Shown: positions 45,210 to 53,724, counted from the stretch's first letter. The stretch: DNA of 64,000 nt from a virus (IMGVR_UViG_3300032271_000682:1-64000), one strand, 5' to 3'. A program made the numbers and translations. Notes: generated by a model not told the origin, from the letters alone.

Positions 45210-45884
45210 ATGAAAGTTAAATTAATTAGTTATTCGCAACCAAGTCAAGAAGTCTTAGAAGAAGGTTTAAAAGACGCTCAAGACTTGGTTGCTTTTTGTG
45301 CGCGAGTGTCAAATCCAAGTAATCAAATGAACACTGAGACTAGTGAAAAGTTGATTAAATATCTGATCAAACATAAGCACTGGTCTCCAATGGAAATGGT
45401 GTCTGTATGTTTAGAAATAGAAACTACTAGAGATATCGGACGTCAATTACTTCGTCATAGATCATTTTCGTTTCAAGAATTCTCACAACGATATGCTGAT
45501 CCAACAAAGGACTTGAGCTTTGTCGTTCGCGAAGCTAGACTTCAAGATACAAAAAATCGTCAAAACAGTGTTGCTCTAGATATGACTAATGATGATCAAC
45601 GTCGCATTGCCTATCAATGGGAACAAGGTCAGCTAAATCTAACAAAACAAGCACAAGAATTATATACTTGGGCAATCTCAAAAGGTATTGCCAAAGAACA
45701 AGCACGTGCAGTGTTACCTGAGGGACTGACGATGAGTAGATTGTATGTTAATGGACCACTACGTAGCTGGATTCATTATATTGAAGTTCGCGCTGATGAA
45801 AGTACTCAACTTGAGCATCGCGAGATTGCAATTGAATGTGCTAGAGTAATTGCCAAAGTATTTCCATTAATATCGGATTTATAA
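45210..45884 (+). CDS. thyX: Flavin-dependent thymidylate synthase ThyX
   Basis: Contains RHRSFSFQEFSQRYAD, the ThyX motif region (RHRxxSxNExSxRY) with Gln in place of Asn. ARAVLPEGLTMSRLYVNGPLRSWIHYIE and ADESTQLEHREIA follow, matching the C-terminal active-site and folate/dUMP-binding blocks. The enzyme makes dTMP from dUMP with FAD, NADPH and methylene-tetrahydrofolate, supplying thymidine for AT-rich phage DNA. 224 residues, normal length. The next gene overlaps it (TAATG). Confidence 0.93.
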   Translation: MKVKLISYSQPSQEVLEEGLKDAQDLVAFCARVSNPSNQMNTETSEKLIKYLIKHKHWSPMEMVSVCLEIETTRDIGRQLLRHRSFSFQEFSQRYADPTKDLSFVVREARLQDTKNRQNSVALDMTNDDQRRIAYQWEQGQLNLTKQAQELYTWAISKGIAKEQARAVLPEGLTMSRLYVNGPLRSWIHYIEVRADESTQLEHREIAIECARVIAKVFPLISDL

Positions 45885-46207
45885 TGGCATTTATGGCACC
45901 CAGTCAGGAAGAGCGGCGTAAGCCTCCGTCGTTTAGGCGAGTCGGTGATCTAGTAGTTGAAGAGTCTGACATGCTAGTTTATGAATTTGTAATAGATAAT
46001 ATAACAGAATCAAATCCAACGGCAGCTGCCTATTGGCAATTAGAAGATTGGCTAAAGACAGATTCTGGGCAATGGATACTTGAACATTCGGTAGACGAGC
46101 CGTATATATTGTGGTACGAAAATGCCATATACGGTGGGTATACATATCGTATAATGGTCAGACTACGCAAACAAGATCAAACTTATTTCGCATTGAAATA
46201 TAAATGA
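45884..46207 (+). CDS. Conserved phage hypothetical protein (107 aa)
   Basis: After a variable, Pro/Arg-rich start, the core reads MLVYEFVIDNITE, AAAYWQLEDWLKTDSGQWILEHS and YRIMVRLRKQDQTYFALKYK. The next gene encodes a paralogue with the same W...GxW..EH core. Such small 'VYEF...W..S..G.W' proteins recur in T4-like aquatic phages with no known function. Starts in the stop codon of thyX. Confidence 0.6.
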   Translation: MAFMAPSQEERRKPPSFRRVGDLVVEESDMLVYEFVIDNITESNPTAAAYWQLEDWLKTDSGQWILEHSVDEPYILWYENAIYGGYTYRIMVRLRKQDQTYFALKYK

Positions 46208-46228
46208 AAACTATTAATCGGATTTATA

Positions 46229-46564
46229 ATGTCAACTAGTGTGGATAATGATTATACTTATACAGACTGTGGTTATCCAATTGAATACAAAATAGTCGAA
46301 GATAAAGTAAAGAAAATTATACCAGTACTGGTATATAAATTTGAGTATGACGCGTACGGTGGTGTACATGGAGCCAATCCATTATGGACTTCACAATTTC
46401 AACATTGGAGACTTGGAGAAGAATCAACATGGCTCATGGAACATAGAGTTGGAGATATTAAATTATTCAAATACGTGAATCCTGATACATACTCAGATAT
46501 GATGGGAGTCGTAGTTAAATTGTACGAAGAACACGCAGTGTATCATGCACTGAAATGGAGATAA
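46229..46564 (+). CDS. Conserved phage hypothetical protein, paralogue (111 aa)
   Basis: Paralogue of the upstream gene: IPVLVYKFEYDAYG, PLWTSQFQHWRLGEESTWLMEHRVGDIKLF and VVVKLYEEHAVYHALKWR align by position with the partner's VYEFVID, QLEDWLKTDSGQWILEHSVDEPYI and YRIMVRL...YFALKYK. It precedes an NAD-dependent epimerase by 1 bp. Function unknown; tandem duplication with strong divergence. Confidence 0.6.
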   Translation: MSTSVDNDYTYTDCGYPIEYKIVEDKVKKIIPVLVYKFEYDAYGGVHGANPLWTSQFQHWRLGEESTWLMEHRVGDIKLFKYVNPDTYSDMMGVVVKLYEEHAVYHALKWR

Positions 46565-46565
46565 A

Positions 46566-47546
46566 ATGAGAGTATTAGTAACCGGTGGATGTGGATTAAT
46601 TGGTCATAATGTCGTTCAACGACTAGAAGAACAGGGTCATGATGTTAGAATCATCGACAATCAAACTGACTATGGTATTATTCCAGAAGATGAACTTAAA
46701 TATGTCATGACTGAGCGTATTAAAAAGATCAGTCATAAAACTCAAATTCATAAGATTGATATTGAAAGTAAATTTACTGGAAATGTATTTGAGATGTTTC
46801 TTCCTGAAATTGTAATTCATCTTGCATCTTTCCCTAGACAAAAAGTAGTCAATGCAAACCCACGACGTGGTGCTCAAGTAATGTGCGAAGGGTTGATCAA
46901 TTTGCTAGAATTATCGGCAAAATTCAAAGTGTCAAAATTTGTATATATCAGCAGCAGCATGGTATACGGAGACTTTGAAGACGATGTTCGTGAAGATGCT
47001 ATTTGTACTCCACAAGGACAGTACGGAATTATGAAATTAGCAGGTGAGATGTTAGTTCGTGATTATAGTCGTAAACATGAATCGCTTACTCATACGATAC
47101 TCAGACCCAGTGCTGTATATGGAGAACTAGATATCGAAGACAGAGTTATCAGTAAGTTTATTCTAACTGCTATGAGAAACAATACTATTATGGTTCATGG
47201 TGCTAATACTACGTTGGATTTTACCTATGTAGATGACGCAGCAGATGGTATCGTATCAGCAACGTTTAGTGAAGTAACTAAAAACAAAACTTATAACATT
47301 ACAAAAAGTCATGGTGTCAAACTAGTAGATGCAGCAAAAATGACAATCGATATGGTAACAACTGGTAAGATATATGTTGGACCAAGAGACTTAGATTTCC
47401 CAGTTCGTGGATCACTTAACGTAGATGAGGCTCGTCAAGATTTTGGATTTAATCCAAAAATTGGAGTACAAGAAGGTTTCCATCGATACTATGAATGGCT
47501 TAGAAATAGTCCATTCTGGCAAAAAAAGATCAAATTTTCTAAATAA
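46566..47546 (+). CDS. NAD-dependent epimerase/dehydratase (extended SDR)
   Basis: N-terminal dinucleotide-binding loop VLVTGGCGLIGHNVVQRL (TGGxGxxG) with an acidic IIDN at the end of the second strand, and a YGIMKLAGEML segment holding the catalytic YxxxK. FVYISSSMVYGD supplies the Ser/Tyr region, and TYVDDAADGI and LRPSAVYGE are typical of nucleotide-sugar epimerases/dehydratases such as UDP-glucose epimerase relatives. It probably alters a nucleotide sugar used by the glycosyltransferases of the window or for capsule/LPS change. 326 residues, normal. Confidence 0.85.
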   Translation: MRVLVTGGCGLIGHNVVQRLEEQGHDVRIIDNQTDYGIIPEDELKYVMTERIKKISHKTQIHKIDIESKFTGNVFEMFLPEIVIHLASFPRQKVVNANPRRGAQVMCEGLINLLELSAKFKVSKFVYISSSMVYGDFEDDVREDAICTPQGQYGIMKLAGEMLVRDYSRKHESLTHTILRPSAVYGELDIEDRVISKFILTAMRNNTIMVHGANTTLDFTYVDDAADGIVSATFSEVTKNKTYNITKSHGVKLVDAAKMTIDMVTTGKIYVGPRDLDFPVRGSLNVDEARQDFGFNPKIGVQEGFHRYYEWLRNSPFWQKKIKFSK

Positions 47547-47550
47547 TAGA

Positions 47551-48267
47551 TTATTGACCTAGCCCAAATTTCATACCAGTTGCTTGCTCAATAACGGACA
47601 TTGGAACTTGATATTTAGGTAAATCTTGTACCGGAAGAGTAGCATTTGGCATTAAGTACGCTTGTACTTTTTGACTATGCTTCTCTATAATTATTTTGTA
47701 TAGTCTAGTTGGAATTCCTAATCCATTACCGACTATTTGATGACCTTGATCAAAAATCCCTCCGGAAATGACGTAAAAGTCTGTTCCATTTGTCATCGCC
47801 CACTGACGCTCAAATGTTTCTAATTGTTTCCATATTCCTCTGTTATTATTTGCTACTTGAGGAACCATATTGCTTAAATTAAAACTCTCACTCATTATTT
47901 GATCATTCTGAGTATTGTTTCCAGCTGGCGACATATGACCACGATCATGAGTTTTCCCCACAATAGCATAATCAGATAGACTAGCAGAACATTGCGGCGT
48001 AACCATTGCATCTGGATGAAAGTTATCTCTGCGTTTGGCTGGCCCACTAATTTCTGCTATTGTTAAATGTTCAAATACGGCGATTGGCGCTTTGACATCA
48101 CAACGATGAATCACCGCATAATTCATATGACAAATTTCTTGATCACCTTGATGAATTTGATACTGTGGTGTTCCGTTGACCGTGAATTGAGGGCACTGAT
48201 TGTCAATTGTGCCAGCTAACGATGACATTGACCATAGCAATATTATTAGAGAGACAATGTGTTTCAT
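47551..48267 (-). CDS. Secreted DNA/RNA non-specific endonuclease (DRGH type)
   Basis: Contains KTHDRGHMSPAGNN, the DRGHxxPA motif with the catalytic His, then MSESFNLSNMVPQVANNNRGIWKQLE with the metal-binding Asn, characteristic of Serratia-nuclease-like enzymes. The N-terminus MKHIVSLIILLWSMSSLAG is a Sec signal peptide with likely cleavage after SLA-G. I chose ATG 48267, preceded by AAGGAT and a TATAAATAC motif; the frame extends to 48474 but lacks support. On the - strand, convergent with the epimerase and divergent from a metallopeptidase gene. A periplasmic nuclease may degrade host or competitor DNA or clear released DNA. Confidence 0.85.
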   Translation of the reverse strand: MKHIVSLIILLWSMSSLAGTIDNQCPQFTVNGTPQYQIHQGDQEICHMNYAVIHRCDVKAPIAVFEHLTIAEISGPAKRRDNFHPDAMVTPQCSASLSDYAIVGKTHDRGHMSPAGNNTQNDQIMSESFNLSNMVPQVANNNRGIWKQLETFERQWAMTNGTDFYVISGGIFDQGHQIVGNGLGIPTRLYKIIIEKHSQKVQAYLMPNATLPVQDLPKYQVPMSVIEQATGMKFGLGQ

Positions 48268-48285
48268 GATTATCCTTTGTATATT

Positions 48286-48294
48286 GTATTTATA
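48286..48294 (-). promoter_or_regulatory. TATAAATA late motif (nuclease)
   Basis: TATAAATAC on the - strand, containing an exact T4 late consensus octamer, 18 bp before the nuclease ATG (48267). With the + strand motif 8 bp away it forms a divergent pair. Confidence 0.6.
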
Positions 48295-48301
48295 TACAAA
48301 C

Positions 48302-48310
48302 GATAAATAC
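48302..48310 (+). promoter_or_regulatory. TATAAATA-like late motif (peptidase), leaderless spacing
   Basis: GATAAATAC, ending 6 bp before the ATG at 48317, so the transcript would begin at or near the start codon. Confidence 0.5.
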
Positions 48311-48316
48311 TTAACT

Positions 48317-48706
48317 ATGAGACTATTTGAATTCGATGAATCATCCACTAAAATACCCAAACTCAATGAGTTTGTAAAATGGGTGTGTAAGAAAATAGGC
48401 GCAAAAGATTGCCCAACTGTAAAGTATGGCACTAGTTTAGATAAAGTAAAACAACTTAGAACTTTTGGTAGCACAACTAGTAACGGTGATATATGGGTTC
48501 ACATTGAAAATAGAAACTTAGCTGACATTATGAGAACACTGTGTCATGAGATTATACATTTTAAGCAATTTGGAGCAGGCACTGCCAGCGATGATATGGA
48601 TGATAAACAACGCCAGCACATAGAAGATGAAGCCAATGCTTATGCCGGTCGATTAATGAGAGACTACGGCAAAATTCACAAAGACATATACGAAAATATC
48701 AATTAA
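48317..48706 (+). CDS. Small HExxH zinc metallopeptidase-like protein
   Basis: The 129-residue protein has LCHEIIHFKQFG (HEIIH 77-81) and EDEANAYAGRLM (third ligand probably Glu 103 or 105), the pattern of small gluzincin or SprT/IrrE-like proteases of phages. N-terminus MRLFEFDES resembles the capsid-targeting peptides of nearby genes, but lacks an exact [LI]xE site. Start at 48317: the open frame extends to 48200 but would run through the divergent promoter and into the nuclease signal region. Possibly an injected or head-processing-linked protease; unproven. Confidence 0.68.
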   Translation: MRLFEFDESSTKIPKLNEFVKWVCKKIGAKDCPTVKYGTSLDKVKQLRTFGSTTSNGDIWVHIENRNLADIMRTLCHEIIHFKQFGAGTASDDMDDKQRQHIEDEANAYAGRLMRDYGKIHKDIYENIN

Positions 48707-48708
48707 GT

Positions 48709-48757
48709 ATCCTAATCTATTTAAATAGATTAAGATAAATACTCTATTGATTAGGAT
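48709..48757. repeat. Nested inverted repeats around a late motif
   Basis: Outer arms ATCCTAATC (48709-48717) and GATTAGGAT (48749-48757) are perfect complements. Partly overlapping the left arm is an 18-bp palindrome AATCTATTT/AAATAGATT (48714-48731). GATAAATAC (48734-48742) lies between the arms. Likely a regulatory hairpin or protein-binding site. Confidence 0.6.
48734..48742 (+). promoter_or_regulatory. TATAAATA-like late motif
   Basis: GATAAATAC 23 bp before ATG 48766, inside an inverted repeat; the ATG is preceded by AGGATG. Confidence 0.45.
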
Positions 48758-48765
48758 GTATAAAC

Positions 48766-51700
48766 ATGTCAGACATTAAAAAATTTATGGATATCATGAT
48801 GGAAACTACCGCTGGAGCAACCTCTAGTGGTTCAGTCGCTGAAGTATCTCAGCCAATGATGTCTACTCAACGAAGAGTAAATCCTAGTATCTATACTAAT
48901 CAAGCTTCAAAATCTGATGATCATTGTCCTGAGTGTAAATGTAATCCATGTGAATGTCATGAAGCAAGCAGAAAAGCTCCAACAGCACCAAAAGCAAAAG
49001 AATTTGGTTTATGGCAAAATAGCGTATTAGCTGGAAAAGCACAAAAAGATAAAAAAACTAAAAAAGAAACCAATGAATCAGTTAAAATTTTAAAAACTAC
49101 TAAAACTCCTACTGGTAAGCAAGTACAAGGAAATTACGGTCTAGATTATCAGCCGGAAGAAAAACTAGATATGTACGGGCACTCAATGAGAGGAAGTCCA
49201 AAGTTACATTCTCCTAGAATCCCTGACAATAAATATCCTGGACAAGGACCTGGACGCCCTGAAAATATTAGCTCAACTGATGCATTTGACGTTTTAAAAA
49301 AAGATCCATTTGGTCGTGACAGCAATATGACAGAAGATGATCTAGAAGAAGATTGGGAAGACATTAAGAATGCTGGTAAAAAAACAATTGGGGCTGGAGC
49401 AATAGGGTTAGCAGCATTAGGCGGAGGCGGAACGCAAGCACAAACCGTTCCTGCTAATACAGGTACAAACGTAGCTCAAACACAGTCGGTTTCATCTAAT
49501 GCAGCAATAGTAAAAAGTTTGGTGAATCCCGAGGCACGACAAAGATTCTTAAAACAACACTCGGATACTACGGCTCAATTAAAAGATCCAAAATATGATC
49601 ATAATCCAGATGCTTTAGCACAACATGCAACTTATCCTAAAGAACAACATAGTCAATATATACAAAATGTCAAGAATGTGGCAGAATTTCAAAATCCCTA
49701 TCAGATTATTCGCACTGCGTTAAACATGGCAGGATTAACTCCACAGGAAGTTTTACAAAATCTACCTAAAGGATACAAACTTCCATCAACAGAGCCTAAA
49801 TCTGAGCCAGTGCGAATTCCAGGTGATCCAGGATACAAAGCACCGGTAAACGAATTTAAAAAATCTTCAAGAAATATTAATGAACTTGAATATGGTCAAG
49901 GTCAGCGCCAACTAAGATTAGCAGAAGTAGATGATAAAAGTGAACTAGATAGCTCTGGTATTCAAAGAATTATCAAAAAAATGGCGGCTAAACATCAAGA
50001 CGAAAAATGGACTAAAGAGCAGTTAGCTGCATTAGGTAAAAAATTAGCAGCGGCTGGTCGTAGAGAAGAAGAACGTAAGAATAAAAAGGGCGTTAAAGAA
50101 ACAGCAAACAAACCTAAATCTCCAAATCGTAATGATCCATGGGAACAAGGTTGGTCTGCTGCTCATCGACTTCAAAGCAACTATGAGTGTCCATATAAAA
50201 AAGGTACCGCTGAGTACGAGCGTTGGATGAATGGTTACGAAGAAGGCAGCTCACAACGTGGACATTATGATGAAAGTGTGAAGGAAGGCTCTGATCAACA
50301 GTTAACGATTCAACAGTTAGCTACTATCAGTGACGAAGCATTAGACAATGCTTATCACTATGGTCGTAGCACACCGGGAAATACATTTGGTTGGCAGGCA
50401 AATTTAAAATCTGCTGCTTATGCTAAACAAATGATTGATAAGGGTATCACTGATATTGAAGCAATTAGTGACGCTATTCATAAAGGATGGAATGTTACTG
50501 CTAAAGCATTTGTACAAAATCCTGATAAATTTGACGACACAAAAAAATTAAAAGCAGCTGGCAAACTAGAAGCAAAACTTCAACAACGAGAAAAATTGAT
50601 GAACATTGGTTATAGTCAATTACCAGACGAAGAACAAGAAAAAGATCGTGTAGTTGCTAGAGCGTTATTACAAGCCATTACAGGTCAACAAGATATGTCT
50701 GAAGCAGTAGAAGATCATACTAAAATCAAAGTTGATAGAATATCATCTAAATATCCAGGAACAAATATTTTAACTGGGAGTTCGTCCGTTCGTGTTGGAA
50801 GAAAGGGAAAATCTTCAATTGGAACATTTCCAACTTTTGAAATAGATGGACACAGATATATAACTCTTGCTGACGGAAATAAAATAGAAAGAGCGTTGAG
50901 ACAAGATGTAGCGGAAGACCTAGAAGAAAGCAAACGCACAATGAGTCGTGCTGCTAAGGGTAATGAAAAGTATGGTAAAGATGGAATGCAGGCATTAGCC
51001 AAAGCAGGTCGTGAAGGTAAAGATTTAGATAAAATCAGAGCCAAGTATAACAAATATGACGAAGACATTGAAGAAGGTTGGAGTCAAAAATACAAAAATT
51101 CAATCAACTGCTCACATCCTAAAGGATTTTCACAAAAAGCACATTGTGCAGGAAAAAAGAAACACAACGAATCAATAGAAATGGAAATGACTTGTGAAGA
51201 TTGTGGTATGTGTAAAACACACGGAGATCATAATCACAACGCTCTTGATGAAGCCTGTTGGAAAGGTTATCACAAAGAAGGTATGAAAACTATGTTTGGA
51301 AAAGAATACCCTAACTGTAAAAAAAATAAAAATGAGAGTCTAGAAACTTATATTCGTAAAGGTGAGTGTCCTGGGTGTGGAGGATCAATGATTGCTGAAG
51401 GGCAATTAAACGAAAAACAAGATGCGTGTTATCACAAAGTAAAATCAAGATACAAAGTGTGGCCTAGTGCTTATGCGTCAGGAGCATTGGTTCAATGTAG
51501 AAAAAAAGGTGCTGCCAATTGGGGTAACAGTACAAAAAAAGAATCCATTGATCTAGATGAAAATCTACATGACTGGTTCGGAAAAGAAAAATGGGTGCGT
51601 ATGGATACGAAGGGCAACATAAAAGGCCCTTGCGCTAGAGGTTCAAAAAGTGAAGGTAAGCCCAAGTGCTTACCACAAAGCAAAGCACACAGTATAGGTA

Positions 51701-52131
51701 AAAAAGGACGAGCCAGTGCCGCCACGAAAAAACGCAGAGAAGATCCAAATCCAGAACGCAGTGGAAAGGCTATCAATGTTAAGACTTCTACTAAATCAAC
51801 AGCTAAGACTGAAGGAATGTCGGCAAAAATCAAACCTATTCAAGAATTATCTTCTGCTATATTAGATAGATACAAAGAGAAGGCTAAGAAATCTTCGGAT
51901 GAATTAATCAGACAGGGTAAATATCGTAAGGCTAATGACAGAACCATGAATGTTATGAAGGCAACAGGTAAACAAATTGATAATACTGTATCAAGTATTA
52001 GAAAATCTTTGAGAAATGACAAAAGCGTAGCAGAAGGATCAAATACAAAAGTTACAAAAACATCTTCTGATATTCGTGCAATAAATAAAGCTGCTATGAA
52101 AGAAATATCATCACTGAAAAAGAATAAATAA
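48766..52131 (+). CDS. Long modular virion-type protein with multiple [LI]xE sites (1121 aa)
   Basis: Disordered, Lys/Ser-rich linkers join short folded modules: an N-terminal Cys-rich element (DHCPECKCNPCECHE), a middle part (about 390-680, including DPWEQGWSAAHRLQSN), a basic repeat-like module (RTMSRAAKGNEKYGKDG), a His/Cys motif (MTCEDCGMCKTHGDHNHN), CPGCGG, and a C-terminal module with KSRYKVWPSAYASGALVQCRKKGAANWG that resembles DUF5872. Cleavage-type [LI]xE tripeptides fall between modules: LAE near 386, LEE near 719, IEE near 769, IAE and LNE near 876-881, LDE near 930. The N-terminus MSDIKKFMDIMME is CTS-like. I infer an internal head protein, perhaps a polyprotein cut by the prohead protease. 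Confidence 0.6.
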   Translation: MSDIKKFMDIMMETTAGATSSGSVAEVSQPMMSTQRRVNPSIYTNQASKSDDHCPECKCNPCECHEASRKAPTAPKAKEFGLWQNSVLAGKAQKDKKTKKETNESVKILKTTKTPTGKQVQGNYGLDYQPEEKLDMYGHSMRGSPKLHSPRIPDNKYPGQGPGRPENISSTDAFDVLKKDPFGRDSNMTEDDLEEDWEDIKNAGKKTIGAGAIGLAALGGGGTQAQTVPANTGTNVAQTQSVSSNAAIVKSLVNPEARQRFLKQHSDTTAQLKDPKYDHNPDALAQHATYPKEQHSQYIQNVKNVAEFQNPYQIIRTALNMAGLTPQEVLQNLPKGYKLPSTEPKSEPVRIPGDPGYKAPVNEFKKSSRNINELEYGQGQRQLRLAEVDDKSELDSSGIQRIIKKMAAKHQDEKWTKEQLAALGKKLAAAGRREEERKNKKGVKETANKPKSPNRNDPWEQGWSAAHRLQSNYECPYKKGTAEYERWMNGYEEGSSQRGHYDESVKEGSDQQLTIQQLATISDEALDNAYHYGRSTPGNTFGWQANLKSAAYAKQMIDKGITDIEAISDAIHKGWNVTAKAFVQNPDKFDDTKKLKAAGKLEAKLQQREKLMNIGYSQLPDEEQEKDRVVARALLQAITGQQDMSEAVEDHTKIKVDRISSKYPGTNILTGSSSVRVGRKGKSSIGTFPTFEIDGHRYITLADGNKIERALRQDVAEDLEESKRTMSRAAKGNEKYGKDGMQALAKAGREGKDLDKIRAKYNKYDEDIEEGWSQKYKNSINCSHPKGFSQKAHCAGKKKHNESIEMEMTCEDCGMCKTHGDHNHNALDEACWKGYHKEGMKTMFGKEYPNCKKNKNESLETYIRKGECPGCGGSMIAEGQLNEKQDACYHKVKSRYKVWPSAYASGALVQCRKKGAANWGNSTKKESIDLDENLHDWFGKEKWVRMDTKGNIKGPCARGSKSEGKPKCLPQSKAHSIGKKGRASAATKKRREDPNPERSGKAINVKTSTKSTAKTEGMSAKIKPIQELSSAILDRYKEKAKKSSDELIRQGKYRKANDRTMNVMKATGKQIDNTVSSIRKSLRNDKSVAEGSNTKVTKTSSDIRAINKAAMKEISSLKKNK

Positions 52132-52135
52132 TAAT

Positions 52136-53284
52136 ATGAAAATGTCTGAAATCATCAATGATGATATTATTTCAAAAGAAAAACGAAAATCAAGTGAGTT
52201 GGTAAAATCACGAACTACTCCTATAGCAAGAGATTATTTCGGAAATAAATCTACACAACAAAAACCAATTGATCGTGAAGTTCAAAAGAAATCCAAACAA
52301 AAAGAATGGTTTGAAGAGAGTAATCAAATTACAGATGAAGAGTCATTAGACAATACACTTAACATGACTGCATTTGAAGATACAGTATCATTAGATAGTA
52401 AGTATACAGTTTGTGCTAAGGGCAGTAATCAGCCTACACTATTATATCATACTAAGCACGAAGCAGAAGAAGCATCAAAAAAAGTTCCTGGTTCTACAGT
52501 TAGACTAGTAGTACCAAAACAAAAAACTGGACAAATGGGCGAGAGTAGTATGAAAGCTGCTACTCGTAAACCAGAAGGATCAAAATTTGGTGGCTACTAT
52601 AAGGGAACTCAAAAAGGTGCTCCAAAACCAAATCAAAGTTTTGGAAGCACTGATGAAAGCATAGAGTTAGATGAGTTCGCTCCAAGCAAAGGTTATCCGG
52701 GTTATGTTAACTCATCTGATACTGACGACAGCCCTCCTACAGCACCACCCGCACCACCCACTACCTCTTCAAGACGAGGGCGTGACGATGACGATGATGG
52801 TGAATTTTTTCTAGACTTAGACAGTGTCGGAGGAGTAGGCGGGCGCGACAAAAACGGTAAACACAAAGTCTATACTAAGTATCAGTTTAGTATCTATCAA
52901 CAAGCAACTCCAGTTGGCAAGCATCACAATGATGATTTAATTCCAGTTGGTGATTATCCTTCTGGTGACTATTTTTTTGTAAAAGAAGTGGGCCATTGTG
53001 AATTGGATGAATCTAAAGGAAATAGTCTGAAAGGTTATGTATTTGTTCAAGGTCAAGGTAGAAAGTTTTTTAATTATGACATGAGCGACAATTCTAACCC
53101 AATGGTTAGACAAGCACAAGACAAAATTGAAGATAGTCAAAAAGACTTAAAGGAAGTTGCTCCTCCAGGAAAAGAAAAATTGGTTAGAAAACTGAAAAAA
53201 GAATATCCAGGACATCCAGAAAAAGCATTTGCAACTGCGTGGGCAATAAAAAATAAAACAGTAAATAACAAAGGTAAAAAATAA
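52136..53284 (+). CDS. Modular head-cargo-type protein (382 aa)
   Basis: N-terminus MKMSEIINDD resembles capsid-targeting peptides (I-N-D instead of [LI]xE at 7-9). The rest is disordered and charged with an Asp run (about 215-220) next to a Pro-rich segment, then a compact domain (TKYQFSIYQQATPVGKHH, YFFVKEVGHCELDE) and a C-terminal element EVAPPGKEKLVRKLKKEYPG then PEKAFATAWAIKNK. That last element follows LKE, and other modules follow LDE, so [LI]xE sites mark module borders. The C-terminal 'APPG...VKxLKK...AFAxAW' piece recurs in large-phage proteins. Translated just after the 1121-residue protein and overlapping the Dps-like gene by one base. Confidence 0.58.
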   Translation: MKMSEIINDDIISKEKRKSSELVKSRTTPIARDYFGNKSTQQKPIDREVQKKSKQKEWFEESNQITDEESLDNTLNMTAFEDTVSLDSKYTVCAKGSNQPTLLYHTKHEAEEASKKVPGSTVRLVVPKQKTGQMGESSMKAATRKPEGSKFGGYYKGTQKGAPKPNQSFGSTDESIELDEFAPSKGYPGYVNSSDTDDSPPTAPPAPPTTSSRRGRDDDDDGEFFLDLDSVGGVGGRDKNGKHKVYTKYQFSIYQQATPVGKHHNDDLIPVGDYPSGDYFFVKEVGHCELDESKGNSLKGYVFVQGQGRKFFNYDMSDNSNPMVRQAQDKIEDSQKDLKEVAPPGKEKLVRKLKKEYPGHPEKAFATAWAIKNKTVNNKGKK

Positions 53285-53724
53285 TGTTAGCAGATAATTT
53301 AAAAATACTATTAGGTAGCACATATGGTCTTTATTTTAAGACTCACGGTTTTCACTGGAACGTAGAAGGAAGTGATTTCCCACAATATCACAAATTTCTA
53401 AACAAATATTATGATGAAATTTATGGTTCTGCTGATACAATAGCTGAGTACATTCGTAGTCTTGGAGCGTTTGCGCCAGGAAGCATGACACGAATGATGG
53501 AGTTGAATGTCGTTCAAGATCAACTAAAGATTCCACGAGCAGAACTTATGTTTGCTGAGTTACTTCAAGATACAGAAAAAATGATTGAAATGGTTAAAGA
53601 CATATTCGACGAAGCAACCGAAAATAGAGAACAGGGAATTGCTAACTTTATGGCCGATTTGCAAGATTTGTACAGTAAAAGACGTTGGATGATAGCAGCT
53701 ATTCTAAAAAAGGAACGTGAGTGA
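53284..53724 (+). CDS. Dps-like ferritin
   Basis: The 146-residue protein fits the Dps family: FKTHGFHWNVEGSDFPQYHKF then YYDEIYGSADTIAEYIRSLG. Relative to E. coli Dps, H24, H36, D51 and E55 fall at the ferroxidase positions (H51, H63, D78, E82), while the D67 position is Asn. The family binds iron and protects DNA from oxidation. In a phage it could protect its genome or bind iron from the host. It lies between two genes with capsid-targeting-like starts, but has no such peptide. The start codon ATG overlaps the upstream stop (TAATG). Confidence 0.85.
   Translation: MLADNLKILLGSTYGLYFKTHGFHWNVEGSDFPQYHKFLNKYYDEIYGSADTIAEYIRSLGAFAPGSMTRMMELNVVQDQLKIPRAELMFAELLQDTEKMIEMVKDIFDEATENREQGIANFMADLQDLYSKRRWMIAAILKKERE

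Noticed and set aside
48268-48474. Longer start for the secreted nuclease.
   Set aside because: The extension would remove the N-terminal signal peptide, cross two promoter motifs and overlap the divergent peptidase gene.
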